Below are positions 1-5,512 of a stretch of 7,163 bases of DNA, piece after piece. Origin of the DNA: Clostridiaceae bacterium (GTDB lineage: Bacteria > Bacillota > Clostridia > UMGS1883 > JAAYMJ01); contig JAAYMJ010000179.1 in NCBI GenBank assembly GCA_012521455.1, positions 1-7,163 of the forward strand, in the 5' to 3' direction. Made by a program: the position numbers and the translations under genes. Numbering within the stretch: the first letter of the stretch is position 1; the number at the start of each line of letters is the position of its first letter. The notes beneath the pieces were generated by a model. That model was not told where the DNA came from and did not search any database. It saw only the letters and a program-made list of their open reading frames with translations.

Positions 1-1
1 A

Positions 2-103
2 AATGAAGATGTTACAGAAATTGAATTTGTGGATGATTACGGCGCAGATGAGGGGGATGGGGATGAAAAAGACAATCAGGGTATTGTGGAATGGAAATTT
101 TAA
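2..103 (+). CDS. Probable terminase small subunit, C-terminal fragment
   Basis: An open frame enters from the left edge and ends at the TAA at 101-103. It gives 33 residues, beginning NEDVTEIEFVDDYGADEGDG and ending in IVEWKF. The tail is strongly acidic (runs of D, E and G), as in many small terminase C-termini, and it lies directly upstream of and overlapping the large terminase gene, which is the normal place for TerS. TerS recognises the phage DNA and loads the large subunit for packaging; the DNA-binding N-terminal part lies outside the window. That this frame is coding is supported by its composition and by the Shine-Dalgarno-preceded terL start inside it. The TerS identity is inferred from position only. 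Confidence 0.6.
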   Translation, partial: NEDVTEIEFVDDYGADEGDGDEKDNQGIVEWKF

Positions 104-1301
104 AAAAGTAAACGAATGCAAACACCGCTACCGCGTTTTAATGGGAGGGGCAGGCTCAGGAAAAAGTGTCAATGTGGCGCAGGATTTTATAAAAAAACTC
201 TCCTGCAAAAAATACAAGGGGGCTAATTTATTGGTTTTGAGAAAAGCCCTTGAGACAAACAGGGATTCCACGTTCGCAGAGTTAAACGCCGCAATTGAGC
301 GTATGTTCGGGGAGGACAAGCACAAGTTTTTTATAATCAAGACAAGCCCGCTTTATATTGAGTCAAAAATTACAAATTCCGCGATTATCTTTAGGGGAAT
401 GAAGGATGAATTTCAAAGGGAAAAGGTTAAATCCATTACATTTAAAAAAGGGAAGCTCACTTGGATTTGGATGGAGGAGGCCACCGAGTTTTTGGAGGCG
501 GATTTGGATATTTTAGATGACAGGCTGCGGGGGGAACTACAAAACCCTAATTTATATTATCAGATTACCTTAACTTTTAACCCGGTGTCCGCAAGCCACT
601 GGATAAAGAAAAGGTTTTTTGACAAGCCTTCGGACAATGTGTTTTTGCACCATTCCACTTATTTGCAAAACCGGTTTTTGGATGAGGATTTTCACAAGCG
701 CATGATGGAAAGAAAAGAGCGGGACCCTGAAGGGTACAGGGTTTACGGGCTGGGGGAATGGGGCGAAAGCGGGGGCCTTATTTTCACAAATTGGAAGGCG
801 GCAGAATTTGACACGGACTTATCCCGCTTTGACGCCCTTTTTATGGGGCAGGATTTTGGGTTCAACCATGCAAACGCAATCATATTAGTTGGGATAAAGG
901 ATGGGGATATTTATGTTTTAGATGAGGTTTATTTAAAAAATTATGATACAAATGAAATTATTAAATACTGTGAAGGGAAACTTCCCAAAAATGTGTATAT
1001 GTTTTGCGACTCGGCTGAGCCTGACAGGATAAGGATGTGGCAAAAGGCAGGATATAAGGCGGTAAGCTGCCCTAAAGGGCCGGGAAGCGTGAAGGCGCAG
1101 ATTGATTTTTTAAAGTCAAAGCGGATTTTTATTCATCCAAAATGCACAAACACAATCCGTGAAATCAGCATGTACCGTTGGATGAAGGACGCAAGGACAA
1201 ATACATATTTGGATGAGCCTATGTGCATTGACGACGATTTGATGGCGGCGCTTAGGTATTCGGTGGAATATTTAAGAAAAGCTGAAGTTTTAAAAAGATG
1301 A
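63..1301 (+). CDS. terL: Phage terminase large subunit (PBSX/SPP1-type TerL)
   Basis: This is the ATPase-nuclease motor that packages DNA into the prohead at the portal. From the ATG at 63 it is 412 residues. The N-terminal ATPase shows Walker A GGAGSGKS (residues 28-35), Walker B LTWIWMEEA (132-140, catalytic Glu at 138/139) and a TFNP coupling motif (171-174). The C-terminal RNase H-like nuclease shows GQDFGFNH (262-269, Asp 264), CDSAEPDRI (from 315, Asp 316) and IDDDLMAALRYS (from 389), supplying the expected acidic metal ligands. The frame is open to an ATG at 3, but 63 is preferred: AGGGGG at 51-56 lies 6 nt upstream, and RYRVLMGG then falls at the usual distance from the N-terminus. 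It overlaps the upstream TerS frame by 41 bp. Length and motif order are normal and the gene looks intact. Confidence 0.95.
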   Translation: MKKTIRVLWNGNFKKVNECKHRYRVLMGGAGSGKSVNVAQDFIKKLSCKKYKGANLLVLRKALETNRDSTFAELNAAIERMFGEDKHKFFIIKTSPLYIESKITNSAIIFRGMKDEFQREKVKSITFKKGKLTWIWMEEATEFLEADLDILDDRLRGELQNPNLYYQITLTFNPVSASHWIKKRFFDKPSDNVFLHHSTYLQNRFLDEDFHKRMMERKERDPEGYRVYGLGEWGESGGLIFTNWKAAEFDTDLSRFDALFMGQDFGFNHANAIILVGIKDGDIYVLDEVYLKNYDTNEIIKYCEGKLPKNVYMFCDSAEPDRIRMWQKAGYKAVSCPKGPGSVKAQIDFLKSKRIFIHPKCTNTIREISMYRWMKDARTNTYLDEPMCIDDDLMAALRYSVEYLRKAEVLKR

Positions 1302-1356
1302 AACACAATGATATATAAAAGTATGTTATTTTGGTATTGTGAAAGAGGTGTGAAGA

Positions 1357-2757
1357 ATGGATTATGTAAAGGTTTTGGAGAAAATTTCGGATTATGTAAA
1401 ACAGGATATTGACCTTTCTTTCTACAACAAAATAAAGCTTTGGCGGGACTGGTACCTTGGATATGTTGACGGGTTTCACCGCTACAAGCAAAAAATTAAT
1501 GGGAAATATGTGGAAAGAAAGCGGTATGGTTTAAAAATAGCTTCAAAAGTCTGCAGGGACTGGGCGAGCATATTGTGCAACGAAAGGGCGCAGATTTTAA
1601 TAGATGATGAAAAATCCAATGAGTTTATACAAGGAAAAGACGGTTTTGGCGGTGTATTAGGCGAAAACAATTTTTGGATTCAGGCAAATTACTTGATTGA
1701 AAAGGCTTTTGCGCTGGGGACTAGCGCAACGGATATTTATTTTGAGAATTTAAGCGTTGATGAAGATGGAAATGTTATAAAAGACGGGAAAGCAAAGGCA
1801 AAGATATCATACATTGTCGCGGACAACATAATCCCCTTATCGTGGGAAAACGGTGAAATCAGGGAAGTTGCCTTTGTCAGCAATGTTTTTAAAAAGGGAA
1901 AAGAATATGTCTATGTGCGCATTCACACCTTGGAAGATGACGGGTATGTAATAAAAAACCGATATTTTGAAAAGTTAAAGGGCGGGGATTTGAGGCAAGT
2001 CCCGGTTCCTGAGGGAATGCTTGAGGAATTTAGGACAAAAAGTTTTATAAAATTATTCTCAATTTGGAAGCCCAATATTGTAAACACGATAAATCTGGAT
2101 TCACCCCTTGGGATTAGCATATTAGACGGGATTTTGGACAATCTTGAAGGGATAGATTACGCTTATGATAACTTATGCCAGGACTTTTTCCTTGGCGGGA
2201 AGATGGTGTTTATGAACGGCACCATGTTTGACAAAGACGACACCCCCGCCGTATATTCCCAGGAAAGCGTTTTCAGGGTAATGGGGGACGCGGTGCTGGA
2301 GGGTAAAAATGCATATTATGAATACAATCCCTTGCTTAGGGTTGATGAAAACAAAAAGGGGATTGAGGCACAGCTTGATTATATTTCCCTTTTGGTGGGG
2401 TTTGGGACAAGGCATTACAGGTTTAGCAATAACATAATTCAAACCGCGACGGAATACAACGGGGAAAAACAGGATTTGATACACAATGCCCAAAAGCACA
2501 ACATGATTATTGAAAAGGCGATTTACGATATTGTAAAGGCGCTTTTATGGTTTGGAAAAGAAATTTTGGGGCTTGATGTAAAGGTTAACGCAAACATTAC
2601 CTTTGTGCCTGACAAGAGCTACATAACCGATGAGGAAAGCGACAGACAGTTTGATTTGCTCTTGGTAAAAGAGGGAATCATGAAAAAATGGGAGTGGAGA
2701 ATGAAATACTATGGTGAAAGTGAAGAAGCTGCAAAAAAAATAATTGATGAAACTTGA
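1357..2757 (+). CDS. Phage portal protein (SPP1 Gp6-like)
   Basis: This protein forms the dodecameric ring at one capsid vertex through which DNA enters and leaves, and to which terminase and neck proteins bind. The 466 residues are close to the usual size of SPP1 Gp6-type portals (about 500). The N-terminal signature is clear: FYNKIKLWRDWYLGYVDGFH (residues 22-41), then ASKVCRDWASILCNERAQI (62-80), matching the wing region of Gram-positive phage portals. The C-terminal third (about 340-466) carries LVGFGTRHYRF and ATEYNGEKQDL, then a helical stretch resembling the stem/crown end. The start is supported by AGAGGTG at 1344-1350. The 55-bp gap after terL has no gene; a TGG-TATTGT extended -10-like string at 1332-1340 lacks a convincing -35. 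The usual downstream neighbour, a MuF-type minor head gene, is absent. Confidence 0.93.
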   Translation: MDYVKVLEKISDYVKQDIDLSFYNKIKLWRDWYLGYVDGFHRYKQKINGKYVERKRYGLKIASKVCRDWASILCNERAQILIDDEKSNEFIQGKDGFGGVLGENNFWIQANYLIEKAFALGTSATDIYFENLSVDEDGNVIKDGKAKAKISYIVADNIIPLSWENGEIREVAFVSNVFKKGKEYVYVRIHTLEDDGYVIKNRYFEKLKGGDLRQVPVPEGMLEEFRTKSFIKLFSIWKPNIVNTINLDSPLGISILDGILDNLEGIDYAYDNLCQDFFLGGKMVFMNGTMFDKDDTPAVYSQESVFRVMGDAVLEGKNAYYEYNPLLRVDENKKGIEAQLDYISLLVGFGTRHYRFSNNIIQTATEYNGEKQDLIHNAQKHNMIIEKAIYDIVKALLWFGKEILGLDVKVNANITFVPDKSYITDEESDRQFDLLLVKEGIMKKWEWRMKYYGESEEAAKKIIDET

Positions 2758-2775
2758 GTATAGATGTAATCTTTT

Positions 2776-2781
2776 TTGACA
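2776..2781 (+). promoter_or_regulatory. Possible -35 hexamer TTGACA in the portal downstream gap
   Basis: This is a perfect TTGACA in the short gap after the portal gene. At 17 nt downstream the hexamer is GGTTAT, and at 20 nt it is TATTAT, which overlaps the next start codon. Neither makes a sensible promoter for the 55-residue gene, because transcription would begin inside it. The string overlaps the first base of the inverted repeat that follows, so it could equally be chance. Confidence 0.2.
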
Positions 2782-2807
2782 TAATAACCTAAAAAGGAGG
2801 TTATTAT
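2781..2807 (+). promoter_or_regulatory. Perfect 10-bp inverted repeat over RBS and start codon
   Basis: The left arm ATAATAACCT (2781-2790) and right arm AGGTTATTAT (2798-2807) are exact reverse complements separated by the 7-nt loop AAAAAGG (2791-2797). The Shine-Dalgarno AAAGGAGG (2793-2800) lies half in the loop and half in the stem, and the stem includes the AT of the ATG at 2806. In RNA this hairpin could limit ribosome access. In DNA it is a 27-bp dyad that could be an operator. The repeat is directly visible; a regulatory role is inferred. Confidence 0.6.
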
Positions 2808-2973
2808 GAAGGAGAAAGATAGCAGGAAAAATAAGAAAACCAAAAAGTACAGCCCATCAGAATCATACCCTTTAATCAGGGCATGCACAAAGGGCCAGGA
2901 AAACAAGTATGACAAGTCCATTGAATATGATATTGAAGCAGCGAAGGACTGGGTGGACGAAAACAAATTATAG
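2806..2973 (+). CDS. Small hypothetical protein (55 aa) in the portal-scaffold gap
   Basis: I do not recognise this gene with confidence. It encodes 55 residues: a lysine-rich, probably disordered N-terminus (MKEKDSRKNKKTKKY), a middle with SESYPLIRACTKG (single Cys 27), and a C-terminal acidic helix ending AAKDWVDENKL. The C-terminus loosely recalls the small clostridial DUF3787 proteins, whose tails end in a similar AK-W-V-D-N pattern, but the conserved Ala-Trp segment of that family is not seen here, so the link is weak. Coding is supported by a near-ideal AAAGGAGG 5 nt before the ATG, in-frame continuity to TAG, and codon use like its neighbours. It has no signal peptide or membrane segment. 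It lies between portal and scaffold, bracketed by the start-site inverted repeat and an intrinsic terminator, which suggests an accessory (moron-like) gene rather than a core structural one. Confidence 0.75.
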   Translation: MKEKDSRKNKKTKKYSPSESYPLIRACTKGQENKYDKSIEYDIEAAKDWVDENKL

Positions 2974-2975
2974 GG

Positions 2976-3022
2976 AAAAAAATAAAGGATATTTGGATAA
3001 TTCCAATGTCCTTTATTTTTTT
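2976..3022 (+). terminator. Strong Rho-independent terminator after the 55-aa gene
   Basis: A long stem can form around the loop TAAT at 2998-3001. The inner pairs are TTGGA (2993-2997) with TCCAA (3002-3006). The outer arm TAAAGGA (2983-2989) pairs with TCCTTTA (3009-3015), with one bulged T at 2992 and one T-G pair between. The stem can extend through the A run at 2976-2982 into the T-tract at 3016-3022, for about 21 pairs in all. The A-run on the left means it could also work on the opposite strand. It begins 2 bases after the TAG of the small gene. Confidence 0.85.
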
Positions 3023-3027
3023 ATAAT
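3022..3027 (+). promoter_or_regulatory. Consensus -10 hexamer TATAAT upstream of scaffold gene
   Basis: An exact TATAAT follows immediately after the terminator T-tract, 28 nt before the scaffold start codon. Initiation from it would fall near 3034, leaving room for the Shine-Dalgarno at 3041-3048. The -35 region is poor: TTCCAA at a 15-nt spacing, or TTGGAT at 23 nt. It could restart transcription for the capsid genes after the terminator, but the AT-rich context makes chance occurrence plausible. Confidence 0.35.
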
Positions 3028-3036
3028 AAAAATTTT

Positions 3037-3056
3037 ATAAAAAGGAGGTCTTTTAT
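3037..3056 (+). promoter_or_regulatory. SD-in-loop hairpin at the scaffold start
   Basis: AAAAG (3040-3044) pairs with CTTTT (3050-3054) around the loop GAGGT (3045-3049). With A3039 bulged, T3038-A3055 and A3037-T3056 extend the stem into the ATG. The Shine-Dalgarno core is therefore displayed in the loop. The stem is AT-rich and weak alone, and is listed because the same arrangement recurs at other starts in this window. Confidence 0.35.
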
Positions 3057-3390
3057 GGAAGAGCTATTTGAGGAAGGGACAAAAATGGAGGTTCCTGAAG
3101 AAAATGAAGGAGGTGATGAGCTAAAAGAAAAAATCAGGCAGCTGGAAATCGAAAAAGCCGCCCTGATCCGCGGGGTGAGGGCAAAGGATTTGGATTATGT
3201 GGTTTTTAAAGTCAGGCAGAAAGAAGGGGAGGACATAAATACCCTGCTTGATGAGTTTCTAAGCGAAAACCCTGAGTTTTTAAACCGGACAGGCAGGCAT
3301 GTTTCAACAGGGGCAACCCACAATCAAAACCAAAACAAAAGCGAAGAAGTAAAAAGAATTGTGGAAAGTATTATTAAAAATATGGCTTAA
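3055..3390 (+). CDS. Putative short phage scaffolding protein
   Basis: Scaffolding proteins guide coat protein into a prohead and leave before or during DNA packaging. The 111 residues are highly charged and likely helical: an acidic N-terminus (1-25), a coiled-coil-like stretch DELKEKIRQLEIEKAALIRG (21-40), then VRAKDLDYVVFKVRQKEGED (41-60) leading into TLLDEFLSENPEFL. That order recalls the GP20-type scaffolds of Listeria and Clostridium phages (helix, 'GV-D-' turn, then a 'L--NP-FL' end). A Gln/Asn-rich linker (NQNQNK, about 90-95) leads to a basic C-terminal helix (EEVKRIVESIIKNMA) that could bind coat protein. It is clearly shorter than typical GP20 scaffolds (about 150-200 residues). 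Placement directly before the major capsid gene is the main support. A strong AAAGGAGG at 3041-3048 fixes the start. No protease motif is seen. Confidence 0.7.
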   Translation: MEELFEEGTKMEVPEENEGGDELKEKIRQLEIEKAALIRGVRAKDLDYVVFKVRQKEGEDINTLLDEFLSENPEFLNRTGRHVSTGATHNQNQNKSEEVKRIVESIIKNMA

Positions 3391-3418
3391 TTAAAAATTT
3401 TAGAAAAGGAGAATGGAT

Positions 3419-4330
3419 ATGAATAATTTGGAATATGCAAAGATTTTTCAACAGGCACTGGATGAGCAGGTGGCGGCTACCGCTACAACCGGGTGGATGG
3501 AGGCAAACGCTGGGCAGGTTATTTACAACGGTGGGAAGGAAATTAAAATCCCCAAAATGAGTTTAAGCGGTTTAAGCGATTATTCAAGGGAAGAAGGCCA
3601 TGTTAAAGGTTCCATCACCCTTACATACCAGACTAAAGAAATGAGGATGGACCGCGGCGTTAAATTCCAGCTTGACGCCATGGATGTGGATGAGTCAAAC
3701 TTTGTGGTTTCTGCGACAAATGTTTTGTCCCAATTCCAAAAGACAAAAGTAATCCCTGAAGTTGACGCTTACAGGTACTCAACAATAATTCAAGGGGCAA
3801 TTGACCACGGCAGGGTTGAAAGCGGGTATACCCCCGACCCTGACACAATCATGCAAAAGCTTTTAGGGGATATTGCAAAAATTGAAGATGTCTGCGGTGA
3901 GGGGGTTCAGCTTGTTATTACCATGACCGCGCTATGCGCAAATATCTTGAGCCAGTCCCCGCTATATGCAAAAAATGTGGATGTTACCGAATTTAAGGCG
4001 GGAAGCTTTTATCAAAAGCTCCGCTCAATTGATGATAACCCCATAATCAGGGTTCCTTCGGCGCTTATGAAATCAAAATACATTTTCTATGACGGCGTGA
4101 GCGAAGGGCAAACCGACGGCGGGTTTGAAGCGCATCCTGACGCGGTTCAGGCAAACTGGATTATTTGCGCCCGAAGGGTTCCCATTGCGGTGTCAAAAAC
4201 TGACAATATAAGGATTTTTGACCCGTCCACCAACCAAAAAGCAAACGCTTGGCAGATTGACTATCGAAAATACCATGATTTATTTATTATGGACAACGCC
4301 TATGACTTGATTTTTGTAAACACCCAGTAA
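3419..4330 (+). CDS. Phage major capsid protein (HK97-fold)
   Basis: This is the coat protein that builds the icosahedral head. The preferred start is the ATG at 3419: the Shine-Dalgarno GGAG (3408-3411) is 7 nt away, whereas the in-frame ATG at 3413 is only 1 nt from it. The result is 303 residues, normal for A118-like capsid proteins without a cleaved delta domain. Visible family features are KEIKIPKMSLSGLSDYSRE (40-58), a probable E-loop strand with SITLTYQTKEMRMDRGVKF (65-83), the characteristic QKTKVIPEVDAYRYS segment (107-121) that begins the spine helix, and a C-terminal strand YRKYHDLFIMDNAYDLIFVN (282-301). Cys residues lie at 159, 173 and 250. It follows the scaffold by 28 bp with no terminator between, consistent with joint expression. 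The HK97 fold is inferred from the family resemblance. Confidence 0.9.
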   Translation: MNNLEYAKIFQQALDEQVAATATTGWMEANAGQVIYNGGKEIKIPKMSLSGLSDYSREEGHVKGSITLTYQTKEMRMDRGVKFQLDAMDVDESNFVVSATNVLSQFQKTKVIPEVDAYRYSTIIQGAIDHGRVESGYTPDPDTIMQKLLGDIAKIEDVCGEGVQLVITMTALCANILSQSPLYAKNVDVTEFKAGSFYQKLRSIDDNPIIRVPSALMKSKYIFYDGVSEGQTDGGFEAHPDAVQANWIICARRVPIAVSKTDNIRIFDPSTNQKANAWQIDYRKYHDLFIMDNAYDLIFVNTQ

Positions 4331-4331
4331 A

Positions 4332-4350
4332 ATAAGGAGGGAATCCTTAT
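4332..4350 (+). promoter_or_regulatory. Perfect 7-bp hairpin with SD at the connector start
   Basis: ATAAGGA (4332-4338) and TCCTTAT (4344-4350) are exact reverse complements around the loop GGGAA. The Shine-Dalgarno AAGGAGG (4334-4340) is split between stem and loop, and the stem ends inside the ATG at 4349. It lies just after the highly expressed capsid gene, where reduced translation of a 6- or 12-copy connector would make sense. The structure is visible; the function is inferred. Confidence 0.45.
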
Positions 4351-4753
4351 GTTTATTGACAGGAAGTATTTTGACGAATTTACTAAGCTGGATGGGGAAT
4401 TAGATGATGACACTTTCAGGGCTATCGCTTCAAGGGCTAGCGATTTTGTCAATATGAAAACATATTTCAGGATAAATAATTTAAGCGATTTTCCTGAGGA
4501 TATTCAGGAAAAAATTAAAAAAGCCGTGGCAATGTATACGGAAATGTTTTTCTACCAAGGCTGCCAGGACGCATATAACGGTTTTAGCGAAACCATAGTG
4601 GCAAATACCGTTCAAATGGGCAGGGTAAGATTTTCCGGCGGCGCCAATGAAGGCGCGAGGACAGGCCTTACCACTACCGGCGGTATTGTAAACAATCCAA
4701 TCGCAGACCAGCTCCTGATTTCAACAGGCCTATGTTACAGGGGTACGGTATGA
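4349..4753 (+). CDS. Head-tail connector (SPP1 gp15 / gp6-like adaptor)
   Basis: The adaptor ring sits under the portal and starts the head-tail interface. The 134 residues fit the gp6/gp15-like connector family. The N-terminal half is a helical bundle with DRKYFDEF (4-11), DTFRAIASRASDFVNMKTYF (21-40) and DIQEKIKKAVAMYTEMFFYQ (51-70), the usual 'A-(R/S)-A---V---T' pattern followed by a helix. The C-terminal part is a Gly/Thr-rich arm (FSGGANEGARTGLTTTGGIV, about 95-114) and a final helix IADQLLISTGLCYRG, as seen in connectors whose C-terminal tail contacts the next ring. It follows the capsid gene by 18 bp and overlaps the next gene by an ATGA (4750-4753), giving translational coupling. The family call rests on pattern and position. 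Confidence 0.8.
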   Translation: MFIDRKYFDEFTKLDGELDDDTFRAIASRASDFVNMKTYFRINNLSDFPEDIQEKIKKAVAMYTEMFFYQGCQDAYNGFSETIVANTVQMGRVRFSGGANEGARTGLTTTGGIVNNPIADQLLISTGLCYRGTV

Positions 4754-5097
4754 GAAGGGGAATTCCGAGAAGGGTACTAAAGCACTGTGCTTACCTGGTT
4801 ATTGATGGCACGAAGGTTTTATTTAAAAAAGTGTATTTTGAAGATGAGCAGGCTGAAAAGAAAAATGAGCTGGGATTTTATACACAAAAAAACGCCCTTT
4901 TGATAATTGATAAAAAATCCTCGCTGGCGTATTTGGAAGACGGGGAAAGGGTGGATTTGTTTGACGGGAACCACCCCGTAAAATGCGGGGATTTGATTGT
5001 CAATTATTATACCGGCGATACTTACAGGGTTACAAGCGTAAGCTATATTAATGTGTCAGGAAGCATTTGCCATGTTGAAATTACGGGGGCAGGCTGA
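4750..5097 (+). CDS. Putative head-closure / minor capsid protein (SPP1 gp16-like)
   Basis: The likely role is as the stopper ring that keeps packaged DNA in the head and docks the tail. The chosen ATG at 4750 overlaps the connector stop as ATGA and has CAGGGG (4738-4743) 6 nt upstream; an in-frame ATG at 4732 lacks a convincing RBS. The 115 residues are mostly beta-strand-like: YLVIDGTKVLFKKVYFED (15-32), NALLIIDKKSSLAYLED (48-64), then VKCGDLIVNYYTGDTYRVTS (77-96) ending SGSICHVEITGAG. The 'GD-IV----G--Y-V--V-----CHVEI' finish resembles the Minor_capsid_1/stopper-type proteins of A118-like phages. The basic N-terminus (MRRGIPRRVLKH) is plausible for DNA proximity. The functional name depends mostly on position between connector and tail-terminator genes. 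Confidence 0.65.
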   Translation: MRRGIPRRVLKHCAYLVIDGTKVLFKKVYFEDEQAEKKNELGFYTQKNALLIIDKKSSLAYLEDGERVDLFDGNHPVKCGDLIVNYYTGDTYRVTSVSYINVSGSICHVEITGAG

Positions 5098-5112
5098 TGG
5101 AAGGGGTTTTTT

Positions 5113-5496
5113 ATGAGCTTTTTTGAGGGTTTTTTAAATTTTATAAATAGCTGTGGAAGTTTGCCGCAAAAAGCTGATTTAAACGGCTTTAACAAATCAA
5201 ATGCCGCGGTGTTCATTGACGGCGGCAAGGCGGAATTTTTTGAGGATATTTCAGAAGGCGGGCTTTTTAGCCTGCCTTTTCGTATTCTCATCAGGATTAA
5301 GCCAAAAGACAATTCAGAGAAATTGAAAATTTATGAGACTTTTAACAATATTATGCTTTATTTTTTGGAAAACCAGTTTGATTATAATGGGATATGCTGT
5401 AGAATTACGCCTTCGGGGTGCGCGGCGTTAAATGAAAGATACAACGACGGCACGGAGGAGTACAGCCAGTCGTTTAATTTGTTTTACTATAAATAA
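5113..5496 (+). CDS. Putative tail terminator / minor capsid protein (SPP1 gp17-like)
   Basis: Tail terminators cap the tail tube and join it to the neck. The 127-residue length is typical. An N-terminal helix (FFEGFLNFINSCGSLPQKAD, 3-22) is followed by a strand AAVFIDGGKAEFFEDISEGG, a strand LPFRILIRIK (54-63), a long helix NSEKLKIYETFNNIMLYFLE (67-86), a strand segment GICCRITPSGCAALNERYND, and the closing strand EEYSQSFNLFYYK. The final 'Y--SF-LFYYK' strand and the alpha-beta order are characteristic of Minor_capsid_3/tail terminator proteins. The start has GGAAGGGG (5099-5106) 6 nt upstream and lies 15 bp after the preceding gene. Of the SPP1-like neck series, the separate tail-completion gene (gp16.1/HK97 gp10-like) expected just before this one is not seen. 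Confidence 0.7.
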   Translation: MSFFEGFLNFINSCGSLPQKADLNGFNKSNAAVFIDGGKAEFFEDISEGGLFSLPFRILIRIKPKDNSEKLKIYETFNNIMLYFLENQFDYNGICCRITPSGCAALNERYNDGTEEYSQSFNLFYYK

Positions 5497-5512
5497 GGAG
5501 GTAATTGTTTAT
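5489..5512 (+). promoter_or_regulatory. SD-in-loop hairpin at the tail tube start
   Basis: ATAAATAA (5489-5496) pairs with TTGTTTAT (5505-5512), eight pairs including one T-G, leaving GGAGGTAA (5497-5504) as the loop. The Shine-Dalgarno is entirely exposed in the loop and the start codon ATG at 5511 is at the base of the stem. The AT-rich stem may serve to present the ribosome binding site rather than hide it. Confidence 0.4.

Noticed and set aside
1302..1356. Possible promoter in the terL-portal gap (TGG-TATTGT, TATATAAAA)
   Set aside because: No acceptable -35 at 16-18 nt; the gap is AT-rich and too short to judge.
128..2966. Minus-strand open frames (for example 2173-2499, 1923-2141, 2709-2966)
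   Set aside because: They lie opposite clear phage genes on the + strand, have no convincing ribosome binding sites and show no recognisable protein features.
2806..2973. Assigning the 55-aa protein to the DUF3787 spore-surface-type family
   Set aside because: Only the C-terminal AK-W-V-D-N pattern agrees; the conserved Ala-Trp segment is missing, so the match is too weak to name it.
3413..3418. ATG at 3413 as the capsid start
   Set aside because: It is only 1 nt from the GGAG; the ATG at 3419 has the proper 7-nt spacing.
4732..4749. Upstream ATG at 4732 for the head-closure gene
   Set aside because: No Shine-Dalgarno at proper distance; the ATG at 4750 has CAGGGG 6 nt upstream and forms an ATGA overlap.
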